This document shows positions 50,981 to 63,331 of a stretch of 64,000 nt of DNA, piece by piece (the stretch's first letter is position 1; the number at the start of each line of letters is the position of its first letter). Made by a program: the position numbers and the translations under genes. The stretch is from positions 15,890,608-15,954,607 of the forward strand of contig JAVTVX010000001.1 in NCBI GenBank assembly GCA_033439265.1. Reading direction: 5' to 3'. Source of the DNA: Dillenia suffruticosa (Eukaryota; Streptophyta; Magnoliopsida; Dilleniales; Dilleniaceae). A model generated the notes under the pieces. That model did no database searches. It was not told the origin of the DNA and saw nothing but the letters and a program-made list of their open reading frames with translations.

Positions 50981-53900
50981 TCCCTTAGTTCGTTCTCTAT
51001 ACATCTATTTGAAGAACTCCGCCACGGCCGGTCCCAAGCCCGGGTAAAGGAGTAGGGTTGCGGTAGGTCGAGAGCCAGCGTAAAAATTCTATCAAATGAC
51101 AAAATGGGAGACAAACGATACAAAACCTTTGGGGCGTTTCCCCCTCAGCGACGCGTTACATCGGACCCCGGGTGTAGCGACAAGTTAACAAGGGACTCTA
51201 GGGTGCGGGTAAATAAATTAGTCCATGAAGATAGGATTCGCATAGCCACTTGGAATATAGGATCTTTGACCGGTAAGCTAGGAGAGATAGGAGAAACAAT
51301 GAATAGACGGAAAATTCATATCTTGTGTCTTCAAGAAACCAAATGGGTGGGAGAGAAGGCTAAAGTAGTGGAACCCTATGGTCATAAGCTTTGGTATACC
51401 GGTAGGGATAGAACTAAGAATGGGGTAGGGATAATTATACATAAGAATCTATTGGATGATGTAATAGAGATACGAAGGAAGGGCGATAGAATTATACTTG
51501 TTAAGTTAGTAGACGGAGAAAACATAATTAATATAGTTAGTGTGTATGCGCCCCAAATAGGTACAGATATAATTAGTAAAAAACAATTTTGGGAGGATTT
51601 AGAGGATTTTATACAAGGCATACCGAGTACGGAAAAGTTATTTATAGGAGGTGATCTAAATGGACATGTAGGCGAGAGGAATGAAGGATTCGAAACCGTA
51701 CATGGAAACTTTGGATTTGGTTGTAGGAATGAGGCGGGATGTACCATTTTAGAGTTTGCTACCGCGTTTGAGTTAGTAGTTGTAAACACTTTATTTAAAA
51801 AAAGAGAATCACACTTAGTCACATATAAAAGTGGTTTTAATACTAGTCAAATAGATTTCTTCCTCACTAGGAAAGTTGATAGAATGACTTGTAAGGATTG
51901 TAAGGTTATCCCGGGTGAGAGTGCGGCAACTCAGCATCGACCTCTGGTTTTAGATATACGGGTGTCTAAAAGGCAAAAGAGACATCGTCTATTTGTGGAT
52001 CCAAGAATTAAGTGGTGGAATTTAAAAGGAGAAAAGTTGACGACCTTTAGAGATAAATTATATCAAGTGGCAAATTGGTCTATTATGGACGATTCAGACA
52101 CAATGTGGAATGAGATATCTAATACTATTATGAGCACAGGTAAGGAAGTTCTTGGTGTATCGAAGGGTCAGGTCCCTATAGGCAAAGAATCATGGTGGTG
52201 GAACGAAGAAATTCAAACGGCTATCCACACCAAACGAGAGTGTTATAGGAACCTTAAAGGTAATAGCGGTAGTGATGCGTATGACAAATACAAGAAAGCA
52301 AAAAAGGATGTGAAAAAGTTTATCCTAAAGTCAAAGAGTAAGGTGTATAATGAAATATACAAGAAATTGGATACTAAAGACGGAGAGAAAGAGATCTACA
52401 AAATTGCCAAACTAAGGGAGCGAAAGAGTAAAGATTTAAATGGTATTAGGTGCATTAAGAGTGGAACCAATACTATACTTGTAAAGGATGAGGACATAAG
52501 AAAACGTTGGCGTGATTATTTTGACGATCTCTTTAATGCTAAGAATACGGGAGTTATAGGGAATATCGAAATACCTATAGAAGAGATCAATAGAGATTTT
52601 AAACGCAAGATCCGTCCTCTTGAAGTGAAGGAGGCTTTAAAGAGAATGAAGAATAATAAGGCCATAGGACCTGATGGCATTCCTATAGAAGTGTGGAAAT
52701 GTTTGGGTGAATTTGGTATAAAAATATTAACGGATATTTTCAATAAAATTTGGGAAACTAGGAGAATGCCTCAGATATGGAGGAAGAGTGTAATTGTACC
52801 GCTCTATAAGAATAAAGGAGATATACAGGATTGCTCTAACTATAGAGGGATTAAGCTTATGAGTCATACTATGAAATTATGGGAGAGAGTAATAGAGCAT
52901 CGATTGAGATTGGAGATAAGTATATCTCAAAATCAATTTGGATTTATGCCAGGCAGATCCACCACGGAAGCGATTCACTTGCTAAGACGTTTAATGGAGA
53001 AATATAGAGCACAGAAGAGAGACCTACATATGGTATTCATTGATCTGGAAAAAGCATATGATAGAGTTTCTAGAGACTTATTGTGGTGGGCGCTGATGAA
53101 GAAAGGGATATCCTTGAGGTATATTAACCTAATTAGAGATATGTATGAGGGAGCTATAACCGGCGTAAGCACTCGTGGGGGTTTGAGTGATAGTTTTCCC
53201 ATTAACATTGGACTCCATCAAGGTTCGGCATTAAGCCCCCTCCTCTTTGCAGTAGTGATAGACGAAATTACCAAAAATATCCAAGATGAAATACCATGGT
53301 GTATGCTTTTCGCAGATGATATAGTGTTAGTTGATGAAACTATAGAGAGTGTTAGTGCTAAACTCGAGTTATGGAGATTTACACTAGAAACTAGCGGGTT
53401 TAGACTGAGTAGATCAAAAACAGAATATATGAGATGTGGGTTTAGTGACAGACCCCGGAATGATGAAGAAACGATTAGGTTAGATGGGCAAGAGGTACCC
53501 AAAAGTGAACGATTTAGATACTTAGGATCTATCATTCAAAATGATGGTAACATCGATGGAGATGTGAACCATAGAATTCAAGCGGGTTGGATGAAATGGA
53601 GAAGGGCCTCCGGAATTCTTTGCGATCACACGATGCCATTGCACTTAAAGGGAAAGTTTTATAGAAGCGTGGTTAGACCTACATTATTATATGGTACTGA
53701 GTGTTGGGCTGTTAAACAACAACAAGAACAAAAGATGTCTGTAGCAGAAATGAGGATGCTTAGGTGGATGTGTGGAAAAACTAGAACAGATAGAATAAGA
53801 AATGAAGAGATCCGAAATAAGTTGGGGGTTAGTTCAATTGTGGATAAGATGCGAGAGTGCCGTCTGAGGTGGTTCGGACATGTGCAACGAAGACCCAATG

Positions 53901-54276
53901 ATGCGCCTGTTAGGAGAACCGAGAACTTAAATCTAGACAGTTTAGTAAAACGTAGAGGTAGACCGCTGAAAACTTGGATGCAAGTTATCCGCAAAGATTT
54001 GAAGATTAAGGGTTTAGAAGAGGAAATAGTTTTGGATAGGAATGGATGGCGTAGTAGAATCCGCACAAATTAAACCAATCTGTTTTCAAATATTTATCTA
54101 TTGATTTATTTATCTATTTTTCATTGTATTTATTTTATTTTATTTTATTTTTATTTTATTTTTATTTTATTTTATCTTTATTTTTATTTTATTTTTCTCT
54201 CCTTTTCAAGTTTGTCTCTCAAATGGCCGACCCCAACTATTGGGATTAAGGCGCAGTTTGTTGTTGTTGTTGTTGT
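50981..54276 (+). mobile_element. RTE-clade LINE, apparently full-length
   Basis: A non-LTR retrotransposon has one long ORF (51104-54073), a leader containing CCACGGCCGGTCCCAAGCCC, and the characteristic RTE/BovB-type tail GGCCGACCCCAACTATTGGG followed by AAGGCG and a (TTG)n end (54256-54276). An AT-rich region (54085-54200) lies between ORF and tail. The left boundary is approximate; it could lie as far left as about 50360. I could not find a clear target-site duplication. The continuous ORF and clean tail point to a fairly recent insertion. Confidence 0.85.
51104..54073 (+). CDS. LINE ORF: apurinic/apyrimidinic-type endonuclease plus reverse transcriptase (RTE clade)
   Basis: The protein has 989 residues with no interruption. 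The endonuclease spans about 45-285: TWNIGSL (N51), LQETKW (E78), YAPQ, GGDLNGHVG (D184, N186) and ATQHRPLVLD (H278), where TQH stands in place of the more usual SDH, as is common in RTE elements. The reverse transcriptase spans about 515-790: KNNKAIGPDGIPIEVWK, YRGIKLMSHTMKLWE, NQFGFMPGRSTTEAI, MVFIDLEKAYDRV, GLHQGSALSPLLFA and the catalytic FADD box at 736-739. The C-terminal part carries RYLGSIIQNDG, LRWFGHVQRRP and RGRPLKTWMQVI, conserved in this clade. The enzyme would nick DNA and copy its RNA at the target. Codon use is AT-rich. All motifs expected for activity are present; whether it is expressed cannot be told. Confidence 0.9.
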   Translation: MGDKRYKTFGAFPPQRRVTSDPGCSDKLTRDSRVRVNKLVHEDRIRIATWNIGSLTGKLGEIGETMNRRKIHILCLQETKWVGEKAKVVEPYGHKLWYTGRDRTKNGVGIIIHKNLLDDVIEIRRKGDRIILVKLVDGENIINIVSVYAPQIGTDIISKKQFWEDLEDFIQGIPSTEKLFIGGDLNGHVGERNEGFETVHGNFGFGCRNEAGCTILEFATAFELVVVNTLFKKRESHLVTYKSGFNTSQIDFFLTRKVDRMTCKDCKVIPGESAATQHRPLVLDIRVSKRQKRHRLFVDPRIKWWNLKGEKLTTFRDKLYQVANWSIMDDSDTMWNEISNTIMSTGKEVLGVSKGQVPIGKESWWWNEEIQTAIHTKRECYRNLKGNSGSDAYDKYKKAKKDVKKFILKSKSKVYNEIYKKLDTKDGEKEIYKIAKLRERKSKDLNGIRCIKSGTNTILVKDEDIRKRWRDYFDDLFNAKNTGVIGNIEIPIEEINRDFKRKIRPLEVKEALKRMKNNKAIGPDGIPIEVWKCLGEFGIKILTDIFNKIWETRRMPQIWRKSVIVPLYKNKGDIQDCSNYRGIKLMSHTMKLWERVIEHRLRLEISISQNQFGFMPGRSTTEAIHLLRRLMEKYRAQKRDLHMVFIDLEKAYDRVSRDLLWWALMKKGISLRYINLIRDMYEGAITGVSTRGGLSDSFPINIGLHQGSALSPLLFAVVIDEITKNIQDEIPWCMLFADDIVLVDETIESVSAKLELWRFTLETSGFRLSRSKTEYMRCGFSDRPRNDEETIRLDGQEVPKSERFRYLGSIIQNDGNIDGDVNHRIQAGWMKWRRASGILCDHTMPLHLKGKFYRSVVRPTLLYGTECWAVKQQQEQKMSVAEMRMLRWMCGKTRTDRIRNEEIRNKLGVSSIVDKMRECRLRWFGHVQRRPNDAPVRRTENLNLDSLVKRRGRPLKTWMQVIRKDLKIKGLEEEIVLDRNGWRSRIRTN

Positions 54277-54697
54277 TATGAGAGTGATCAATGGAACCCT
54301 TAGAAAATAACAAGTTATCAACTCAACATTTGAGTTGAGACTAGAACATGAGAGAACAGGTGTTGTTTTTTTTTAATTAATAATTGGATCAGCCTGACTA
54401 GTCTCAATTTTTTTTTTTTTGGCTCGGATCCATAATTTGAATTCTCTTAAGAAATTCAGCCACTGCCATGGGGCTTGAGCTAAGTCCAAAGCCCAGCCTT
54501 GGATTGAGCCAAGGCCAGATTTTATTCCTTGATATCTCCTACAGGCCTGACTGAGCCGATTCTCAGGTGTAGTTGAGACAAAGTGAACCTATCTTGTTTA
54601 CTCCAATATTGGTGGACATAGTATGATACATAATACTTATAATGCTCAAGCAGGAAATGGTCAAGCAGCAATAGCAGGCTGTAGAAAAGAAAAGTAC
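54277..54697. other. Region between the LINE and the last recognised CPA-FAS exon
   Basis: AT-rich with poly-T. Read on the minus strand, the frame of the last recognised exon continues past its donor for about 46 codons before TGA (near 54560). The usual CPA-FAS terminal exon (VFSRPGN-type) was not found here or left of the LINE. Confidence 0.4.
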
Positions 54698-57600
54698 CTG
54701 ATAATCTCCTAGAGTACGTGTTTTGAAACCAGCAGCACAGTAATCAAAATAATACTCCCATGTCCGGATAAACTTTTCATCAAATCCCAGAGCGAGAACT
54801 TTGCTGCAAGAGTGACAACTTACTTAAAATATCATTAAAATCTAAAGCTAAACAATTTTTGTTATTTACTGCTGACAACTATGACCGTTTACATGATCAA
54901 TATAGAGCAGCAATCAGTGACAGCAACAACAAAGAAGTCAAAATTTTGAAATTGGTTTAAATATATTGGAGATCCAGTTCCTCTAAAGAAATGTTGGACC
55001 ATCCAGTTTCATAGCAAAAGTAGAACATGTTACCTCCGGTGTTCAAGAAAGTTTTTCCTCCAACATCTCAATGTTTGGTAGTAATGTATTCCTATGTTTT
55101 CAATGTGCTCCACACTGCGGGCATGAAATAATCAAATTATTTATGAAGAGAAATGGACAATTGAAGTCTCATATAGTTATGAATCCAGGCACAGAAGAGA
55201 ACAACATTTACCAAAGTCTGGAAGCAGATGCCATAGAAGATGTAATTTTACATAATGAAGGAAGGCATCCACCAGGGAAAATGTATTCCTTGATAAATCC
55301 TGCCCCTCTCCGGTATTCATCATATAAATGATCAGGATATGATACAAACTGGAATAGAAGCATTCAGATCCAATGTCAAGTATGATTGAATATTAAGATG
55401 AGAAATTTAGAACTCAAGAATTTTCATAATCCAAAAATACCTTTTGAAGCATTAGGTCTGAAATAATTCTAGGAATATACTCCTCTAGAAATGATGGTTA
55501 ATTCATTCACAAAAATCCACATTTTTTGCCACAGACTTCTTAAGTGAAGGTATATCATACATTAGAAACTTATTTTTATAACAGTAGACAACACAAACAC
55601 ATAAGTCAATTTATGAATCCCATTTGAAAAATGAACTCTAATTGGAAATCTATTGGGCAAAATTAAACTATGATGCTAAGTTAGCTAATATTAATCATGT
55701 CACTTCCACATCAAGAATCAAAGAATAATGTTAGCTTGCTCGTATCACCAAAGCCCAATTTAAATAGAATCAACTTGTTGTCTACTATCATTCATAAATT
55801 GAAGGAAGCTAAATGATGAGGAAAATAAATATACTGCACTAAGAACCAAAACTGCAACCAATTAATTAATTCATAAGATTCAGTACCTGTAGGACAAGAA
55901 GGCCGTCTTTTGCCAATAATGACTCACAGCGACTGAAAAACTCCTCTATGTATTCATGTCCAACATGTTCAATCATCCCGCTGTAAGAGATTATCCATTA
56001 GATCACTGTGTTGAAATAATATACTAATGCTGGAGTTTTATCTACAAAAGTTGTGATGAACTCACCAAGATATGATTCTATCATACTTGCAAGTATCAGG
56101 TAATTGACGATAGTCACAAAGAAGAAGTTTTATGTAGTCCTGACATGCAACCAAAATAGCTTAGTTCTGTCAGATGAATAGTTGCAGTGCTGTACATGCT
56201 TTTCTAGATGGCAGTGTAATAGTAAGGCAGCAGATCAAATCCAAACACTATTACAGATCTTATATATTCTTAAATATACATACATACATAGGTATTGTTA
56301 AATCAAATGTTGTGTTTCTGAGCAAGATGAATTAGAATGAAATCAATCAAGTTGAATGTCTACTTCTTTAGGAGACATATTTCAGTCACAAAGAGCTACA
56401 AGCTACTTTCCTTTTCAATTTGCCCAAGTGGAATACTTTCATCTCTCACTCACACATGACTTCGACAAACAGTTGTCAATGGGATTGATCTGCTTCATAA
56501 GAAAAATCCCTTGAAAGAAAATACAGGGGATTGAGACTGCGTAAGAGTACAAGAAATAAATAACATTTTTTTCCCTTAAGTTACAAGATTGTTTTCTTGT
56601 TTTAAATTACACTAAAAAGAAACTCCAGGATAGCTGAATGACAAAAACAGCAGCAATCTCTTACCAGGAGGAAAGAGTCCGGCTAACAAATGAGAGAATA
56701 CAAGGGAGCTGGAAGTAGGGATGGTTACAAGGTGGGTTAAACAGGTGCCGAACTTGTTATCCATGAACAGAACACCAAGTTTAAGTGCAACTTAACACTT
56801 AAACGTCTAAAAGTAAGAGTGGCTCTAATTAGATCGTTTGCCAAACTCAGTATGGTAGATTCTATTTTTCTCATTCTTTAAAGGTAGGAAAACATTGTAG
56901 ATCTATAAGTTATCTTCAAAAGTGCGGACATGCTTGTTCAATTCTATCTTTTTAATCTTGGTCTATTATGACATCCAAATAAATATCGTGTACCTGAAGG
57001 CCAGCCTCCTTCACTCTCTTTTCTGCAAATTTAAATTGTTGCTCTGACAATGTGATGCCCGTGTACTTGCATCCCGTTTGCTTGACAACCTCAATAGCTA
57101 AACTTCCCCAACCACACCCAATATCAAGAATTTCATGCCTTTTCTCAATCCTTGCCTATATTGGAACAAATCATTTAAACCAGAAAAGGAAAAAAAAACA
57201 AGAAATTAAAAGAACATCTAACAACTCTCATACGAAATATAAAAAACATACCTTCTCAATCAAAGCAGTAATTTTTCTCAGTTGTGCAGCTTTTAGATCT
57301 TCATCCTCCCTCTGACGCATGATAAAACAAATCATTGATGGATCCAAGATACATGGAAAGAAGACTTCAAGTAAAAATGCATCATATTCCTTACCTTAAA
57401 AACTGCACATGAATATGTCATTGTTTCGTCCAAGAAAGTGGAAAAGAGATCATTACTCTGGAAACAGTAAAACAAACACAAGTTATTGTATGCACTTTAT
57501 GTGTTGTCTTTCTGTTTTTTTTTTTTTTTTCTGAGGGAGGAGGCAGTCACGGAGGGAGTCCCCCCATTGCTCAACCCAATAGGTTGGTGGAACCTTTTGT

Positions 57601-60600
57601 GTTCTCGCTGTTTGTGATAGTATATGCAAAAAAAGAAAAAAAAAAAAGCATATGGCTTAATAAAGGCTGGCACTTTCATCTAGACTAATTTGTGAAAACT
57701 CATGGAAGGCATTCTATTGGAAATTGGATTCAAAAAGGTGACTCAAACATGCATGCTGGCACGCTCCCACATACATTAGGCAACTACAAAAATAGCTTTT
57801 GGAAGTTAAATCTACAAATTCTAGTCTAAGAAATATGGGAGCAAGAGTTTAATATCCCATACCAGATCATAATGGCGAGAGATGTTCCTGCGAGCTTTTG
57901 TTACAGTATTTTGATTCAAAATATGCTGAACGACATTTCTTGCTAATGCGAATCCAGCTGTGAATCGCAACAATGTCCACCAACCTCTAAATTCAACAAA
58001 GGGTGGAAATTTAAGAACTAAAGTTCAGAATATGCCCATAAAAAATATGCTACACTAGCTGCTTTATAGACGACAATGTACCTTTTATTGTTGGACCTTG
58101 AAACGGAGGAATTTAGATCATTGTTGACAATGAAAATCTGTGCCATAAAATTCAGCAAGGGAAACGATTAAACAATGCAAATATTCGATGGAATTAGCAG
58201 TTTTGAGCTTTAGTCAGTATTAACCATGAAAAGATTAAGAAGACCCTCATCCTTATTGACAAAAGAAATATCTCCATGGATATAAGCATCTGCAAGACCC
58301 AACTCAGCCTCTGTTGCAACCTGTCAAAGAATCTTGGAGTTTAGGAGACAAACAAAAATTTTAACCTCCCAATTATTGCATGGCCTGTTCAATATTGCTA
58401 AAATGTTCCTTGGTATAAAAGTTTTAGAGTTAATACCTTCCAATAGAACTGAGGATTGTGAACCCTAAAAGCAGATTTCAGATAAGATTTCTTACTGGTA
58501 CTCCCAAAGGTGAACACTGCACCTCCTTCCTCATATATGCTGGGACACCAGAAGAAACATGCTAAGTAATATCCACATATGACTTCAGACTAAATTCCTA
58601 TACACAAATTAATTCTGTATATTGCCACAAGTAAATAATGATATACGCAAGAATATGTGCAGTTGCATTCATGCACATTCGCCAGTCAACATAAAGCAAC
58701 AAAGTGGTATAAAATACGAAAAAGGAAATATAGCCAAAATGGCTCAGAAAGACTGCAATGGCAGCTACTGCCATTATGATGGCTTTATGACTTGTGGATC
58801 AATATTATAGTGACGCATCCACAAGTCTCGGCTGATCCTTTCCAATTGCATCACTCAGATTGTTATTTCCTTCTATGATGTAAAAAAGGGCCTTTAAGTA
58901 TGATGCTTGTGATACCAAAGTGCTTGCACCCAACTAAATAAAGCTACAGACAGCACCCAGAACTCAAATTTTAGCAACACAAGGACAATGAATGAAGTTA
59001 AGTCTAAAAGTTAACTCCAGAAGTAGGAATTGAAACATCCATTCTATCAGGCATGGTCAAGATAGCTTTCACATGCAATTCCTTCCCAGAAGAAAAAATC
59101 TAATCTTCACCGATTAGGTGAAAATTAAGTTCTTTGGTGAAAATAGAAATGAACGAGAGAGAGAGAGAGAGAGAGATTCAATCAACAATACTATCAAGAC
59201 AAGGTGAAAATGGATAACCAAAAGTACAAGCAACATCACTTGGAAACTTCAATTTTCAGGATAAAGAGCAGAATTTATGTGCACTCTCACGAAAACTTAC
59301 ATCAGGCATCCAGTCGAGATATAGCTCTTAAAAAATCTGATAACTAAAAGTCGTGCCCATGTTTCAAATAGCGGAGTTTCCATATGTTTTGGAATTTTCT
59401 GAACTGTAGAATTTGTTCCAAGTATGCCATTGGCAGCAACTATGCCTGCCTGCATAGAATTAGGTATACATTATTACATGCAGGATACATATTACTTACA
59501 GTAAAGGGCTTCTTTTCCTTCTTATATGCATAACAATATTAATCCTCTAAACATAACAATCAACCTATCACAAATTTTTTTTCCCCCATTTTTTGGCCCA
59601 GAATGAAGGGTGAGAAGGGCAACTAAAGTAGCTACCCACTCCCTTGGGGCATCACCATAGAGGTACCCACCTAGTGTGGGATATTCATTTTGAGTCATAA
59701 CTCTTATTCAATGGGCGAGGTCATCACCCCACCTAAGTGCTAGGTTTCTAATATTTGTCCACAAGGTAATGGGTTTGCAGCGACCTTGCAACCTTGAATT
59801 TTTGAACTCGCAAAACTGTGACGTGATATTGTTGCTACCTCATTGGTGATCCTACCACAAGTTACAGCTTGTTCATCTACTTACAACAATTAAGTTAAAA
59901 GAGTGAGCTCTAATAGTTACCTTAAATCGATCCTCCTGAAACCCGTGGCCTGCAAGAAATGCAATTAAAGTTTTCAACCAATTTCATCATGTAAGAAAGA
60001 TTACGGCAACCAAAGCTCAGTAAACTCTGAGCTAGTGCAATTTGCTAACGCACTTAAAGAAAGGAACCATTAGTACCCTATGTATGCACCAAACAATGCA
60101 TAAGCTAATGTAAAGCATTTTTGTTGAAACCAGATAATTGGACGATTTTCTGCCTTCTTCACAAAAGACTCAAGAATTTTGTGGGTATTCTGTCTGGAAG
60201 AATACAAAATTCTGAAAAAAAGAGAGAAACGCATAACCTTCCATTACATTACCAGTGGACCTCATGTCTAGTTTACTCAAATCAGATCTTTATTCCCCAA
60301 TATCAAAGGAGGATGAGAGAATAATAATATCCACTATGGCATGCCAAGTCAATAAAGTACTGATTTCTCCAAAGAACTCATTAATAAAGTTCACAACATG
60401 CAGTGTCTATGTCAAATCTTAAGATAAAATGATTTCCTCTATGTCAAAGAAAAAAAAATGTCGTTAACGAACTATGCCAAAATCACTAAGTAAACAAACT
60501 GGAATAGAATTCAACTGGAAGTATCAAATTGTCTCTGCAGGAGAGACCAGGAGAGTAATTGTTCATAAATGCCCTCCCAATTAAGTGCTTATTTTACTCT

Positions 60601-63331
60601 TTTAGTCATCTACTCTGCTTCATCACTTAGAACAGGAGAAGGCAACACAACAATCCGTGGCCCACAAGAGAGTCGAAAGGGGCTTTCCAATCACAATGTC
60701 ATACAAACAAATAGTGCCTAAGTCCTTGTATATTTCCAGTGCTCATTGACAATTTTACAAGAACTTTTCCAAAATTTAAAATATTTTCACAGATGAAGCT
60801 TTTGTAGTGCAGATCATATAGTCTTCGTTGGTGAGAGTTATGAGAAACTAGAAGAGAGGATAAATACTCTCAAAGCCTAAAAATTCAAAAATTAATATAA
60901 CAAAAGCAAGGGTATATAAAGAATGAATTTACTGAAATTTGTATTTTATCAAAGGATATTCAATGGACAAACAATACTAAAAGGCATAGTTTTCACCACT
61001 TAAAATCAAGATGCAAAGTTAACAATGAAACAAATTTTAGGATTATGCTGTCGTGTGAGGGGGTGGTTCCAAAATTGTGCGACCATAAAAATTGAACTAA
61101 ATTAAAAGGAAAATTTACAATACCGCTATAAGACTAGTAACCATTGATAACAGAATTGTTTTTCCATGCATGTTATGTGTAGTTTCATTATAGAAAGCAT
61201 ATTATGGACTTGAAATAGGGCAAAACAGTAGTCACAGTAATCATTAACAACATCATTGTTGAGGTCAATCCTCAAGCACAACTCCTGTGATGTACCACTA
61301 AATTAAATGGGTCACACCTTGATTCCCAATTATTATAAGCAGGTATGAATCTTGAAATTCTATAACAGGGGACAGGGGGATTGAACCTAAAAATCAATGC
61401 TTGCACATAAGTGAATTTAGGTAAGCCAGAAAATTTACCCTGGTAAGCTCCACAAAACCATATTCCTCTCTTCCCCTGAATACTATCAATTCTGGATGAT
61501 GCTTTGGCTGCCGCAACTGATGGGATAGGCCACCTTGTTGACAATTTAAGCAAGGTGTTTTCAGGGGTGTATGCTGGATCAAGAGTCACAAGAAATGGAA
61601 GAGTTGTATCCCCAATGTTCTGCATGTGTTGATATGACACAGAATGAGAAGAATATTGAGTTCAAAGGAGTGTTACTGAATTGGGTTTCTTCATTCATGG
61701 CAGAACTAGACCAGCTTTGGATATATAAGCATTTCATGCCTTTGGACTAGGAATTTTATTTTAATATTGCTTCTTGTTCAAATAGGTTCACAGCACATGG
61801 ATGTCCAATATAAATAATTTCAAAAGTAAACACTAATAGAACATCTTATGGTTGTTGTATACAGCATTTATCGCGTATGGTAAGACCATTATTATTATTG
61901 TCTTTTTTTTAAGTGTATCATAACCTTCAGAAGATGTTAAGGGAGGAGAAAATAGAGGGAAATACAAAAATTTATCATGTAATACACGTATTTCCATGTG
62001 AAATGTATAGATATTTATATTACAGAGGAAAGAAAATTAGAAAGGGTATGTTAGCTGTTCTTCAGTAACACCCATTTCAGAGCATAACAGCCCCATTTTA
62101 GGTGCAGAAAGATGAGGTACACCTCCACATGCATTTTCTCAATTTTCTAAAGTTAACCCCTATATCCTTATCCTTAGCAAGATGCCTTCAAGGGGATACA
62201 ATGGGATATCATTGTAATAAATGCACAATGTCATGATATTCAATGCAATGCAACTTCATGGAGGGCAAGAAAAATGTTGAGCACTTGAGATTTCAGCCTT
62301 AAATTGGTTAACTTTTTCCATGTCCCGGCAGCTAGATTTCTATCTATGCTACATAATTAAATGAGATGCAATTACAAGGGACCCAACACAAGTGTTGGTG
62401 AGTGCAATTGATTTGTTTACCTCTTCCAGCGGTAAAATGTAAAACCATAGCCATTTTCAAGGGAAATATGGATTTTCAAGGGTGCATTTCCTATATGTTA
62501 TTTCAGATTTTTTTTTAGTTGAAATACATTGTCCAGTATAAAAAATTGCATGTTAAGTTTCTGAGATTATCATCCCATAACTGCATTGTTGATAAGACAA
62601 TTAAACAATGTGTCTTTTGCTACCTAGCAAGATATGAAGTGACTACAATAAATCAAATAAAAAGAGATGAATTTTCAACTAGGCATGTAGATTACAGCAA
62701 CAGAAGACATCAAATTTTTTTCCCAAGTGTATAATTATACCTAATGATCTTGAAACTCAAACAGGTTGATTACAACAGGCTCAGGGATAACTCATGCATA
62801 CCTGAAGCACATTAAGCCAATAAGTCAAACAAACATTATTCTCTGAACTGCACAGGAAGTTCCTTGCACTCCAGGATATTGGATTCTTGGGCATCAAGCT
62901 TTTGTCATGATGGAAGAAGATGTCTCTGCCAATATAGAATATAAATCATATTTGTCTTAGTATAAATAGCTTATTGAATAAAAGTGGGAACGGCAAAAGA
63001 GAGAAAAGCGCCCAGGGAAGAGAAATCGTGGCATTGACCATTTATATCCAATAAATAGCAGTGCAACACCATGCATCAGAGTGCTTTGTGGCAATTTGTA
63101 GGAGGGAATAATCAGAGGCTGAATATTGAAAACAAATTACAGTTGATGAGAGCTGCAACGCCATATGACATTGAAAATGGTACCTCTGGACATATTGGAA
63201 GGCACCTAGTATTTGCAATTCATCATATGTAGCCTTGATCCCCAACATTTTCAAAGCATCTGGTGCATGGGCAGCGATAATGCATCTGTCATAGGTTTCC
63301 TTTGAACCATCTTGACAAATTACAGTGCAAC
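54698..63331 (-). CDS. Cyclopropane fatty acid synthase, plant type (amine-oxidase-like plus CFA synthase domains), partial
   Basis: Seventeen exons join in frame (595 codons): 63331-63184, 62925-62802, 61619-61439, 59949-59921, 59449-59301, 58539-58437, 58320-58225, 58137-58082, 57986-57863, 57457-57395, 57311-57252, 57155-56994, 56139-56066, 55980-55887, 55348-55212, 55114-55034, 54803-54698. All have GT-AG junctions and matching phases, with no stops. The first four carry the C-terminal half of a FAD-dependent amine-oxidase-like domain (RCIIAAHAPDALKMLG, IWFCGAYQG). The later ones carry the S-adenosylmethionine-dependent methylene transferase (EC 2.1.1.79): ISRHYDL, the SAM motif DIGCGWGSL, GMIEHVGHEYIEEFF with the Glu that in bacterial CFA synthase helps hold the catalytic bicarbonate, IHYYQTLR and TWEYYFDYCAAGFKTRTLG. 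It would add a methylene bridge to unsaturated acyl chains of phospholipids. The first exons lie beyond 64000; the final short exon is missing or unrecognised. Confidence 0.9.
59950..61438 (-). other. Introns of the CPA-FAS gene, larger examples
   Basis: The introns at 59950-61438 and 61620-62801 are the longest. They are AT-rich and hold no supported gene. The intron at 59450-59920 contains a distinct, more GC-rich segment (about 59585-59860, GGTACCCACCTAGTGTGGG) that looks like a dispersed repeat. The intron at 57458-57862 contains a poly-T run and a GC-richer segment (57530-57610) of the same sort. Confidence 0.5.

Noticed and set aside
51382-51822. 146-aa minus-strand ORF
   Set aside because: It is a shadow of the LINE endonuclease frame, as are the minus-strand ORFs at 53218 and 53659.
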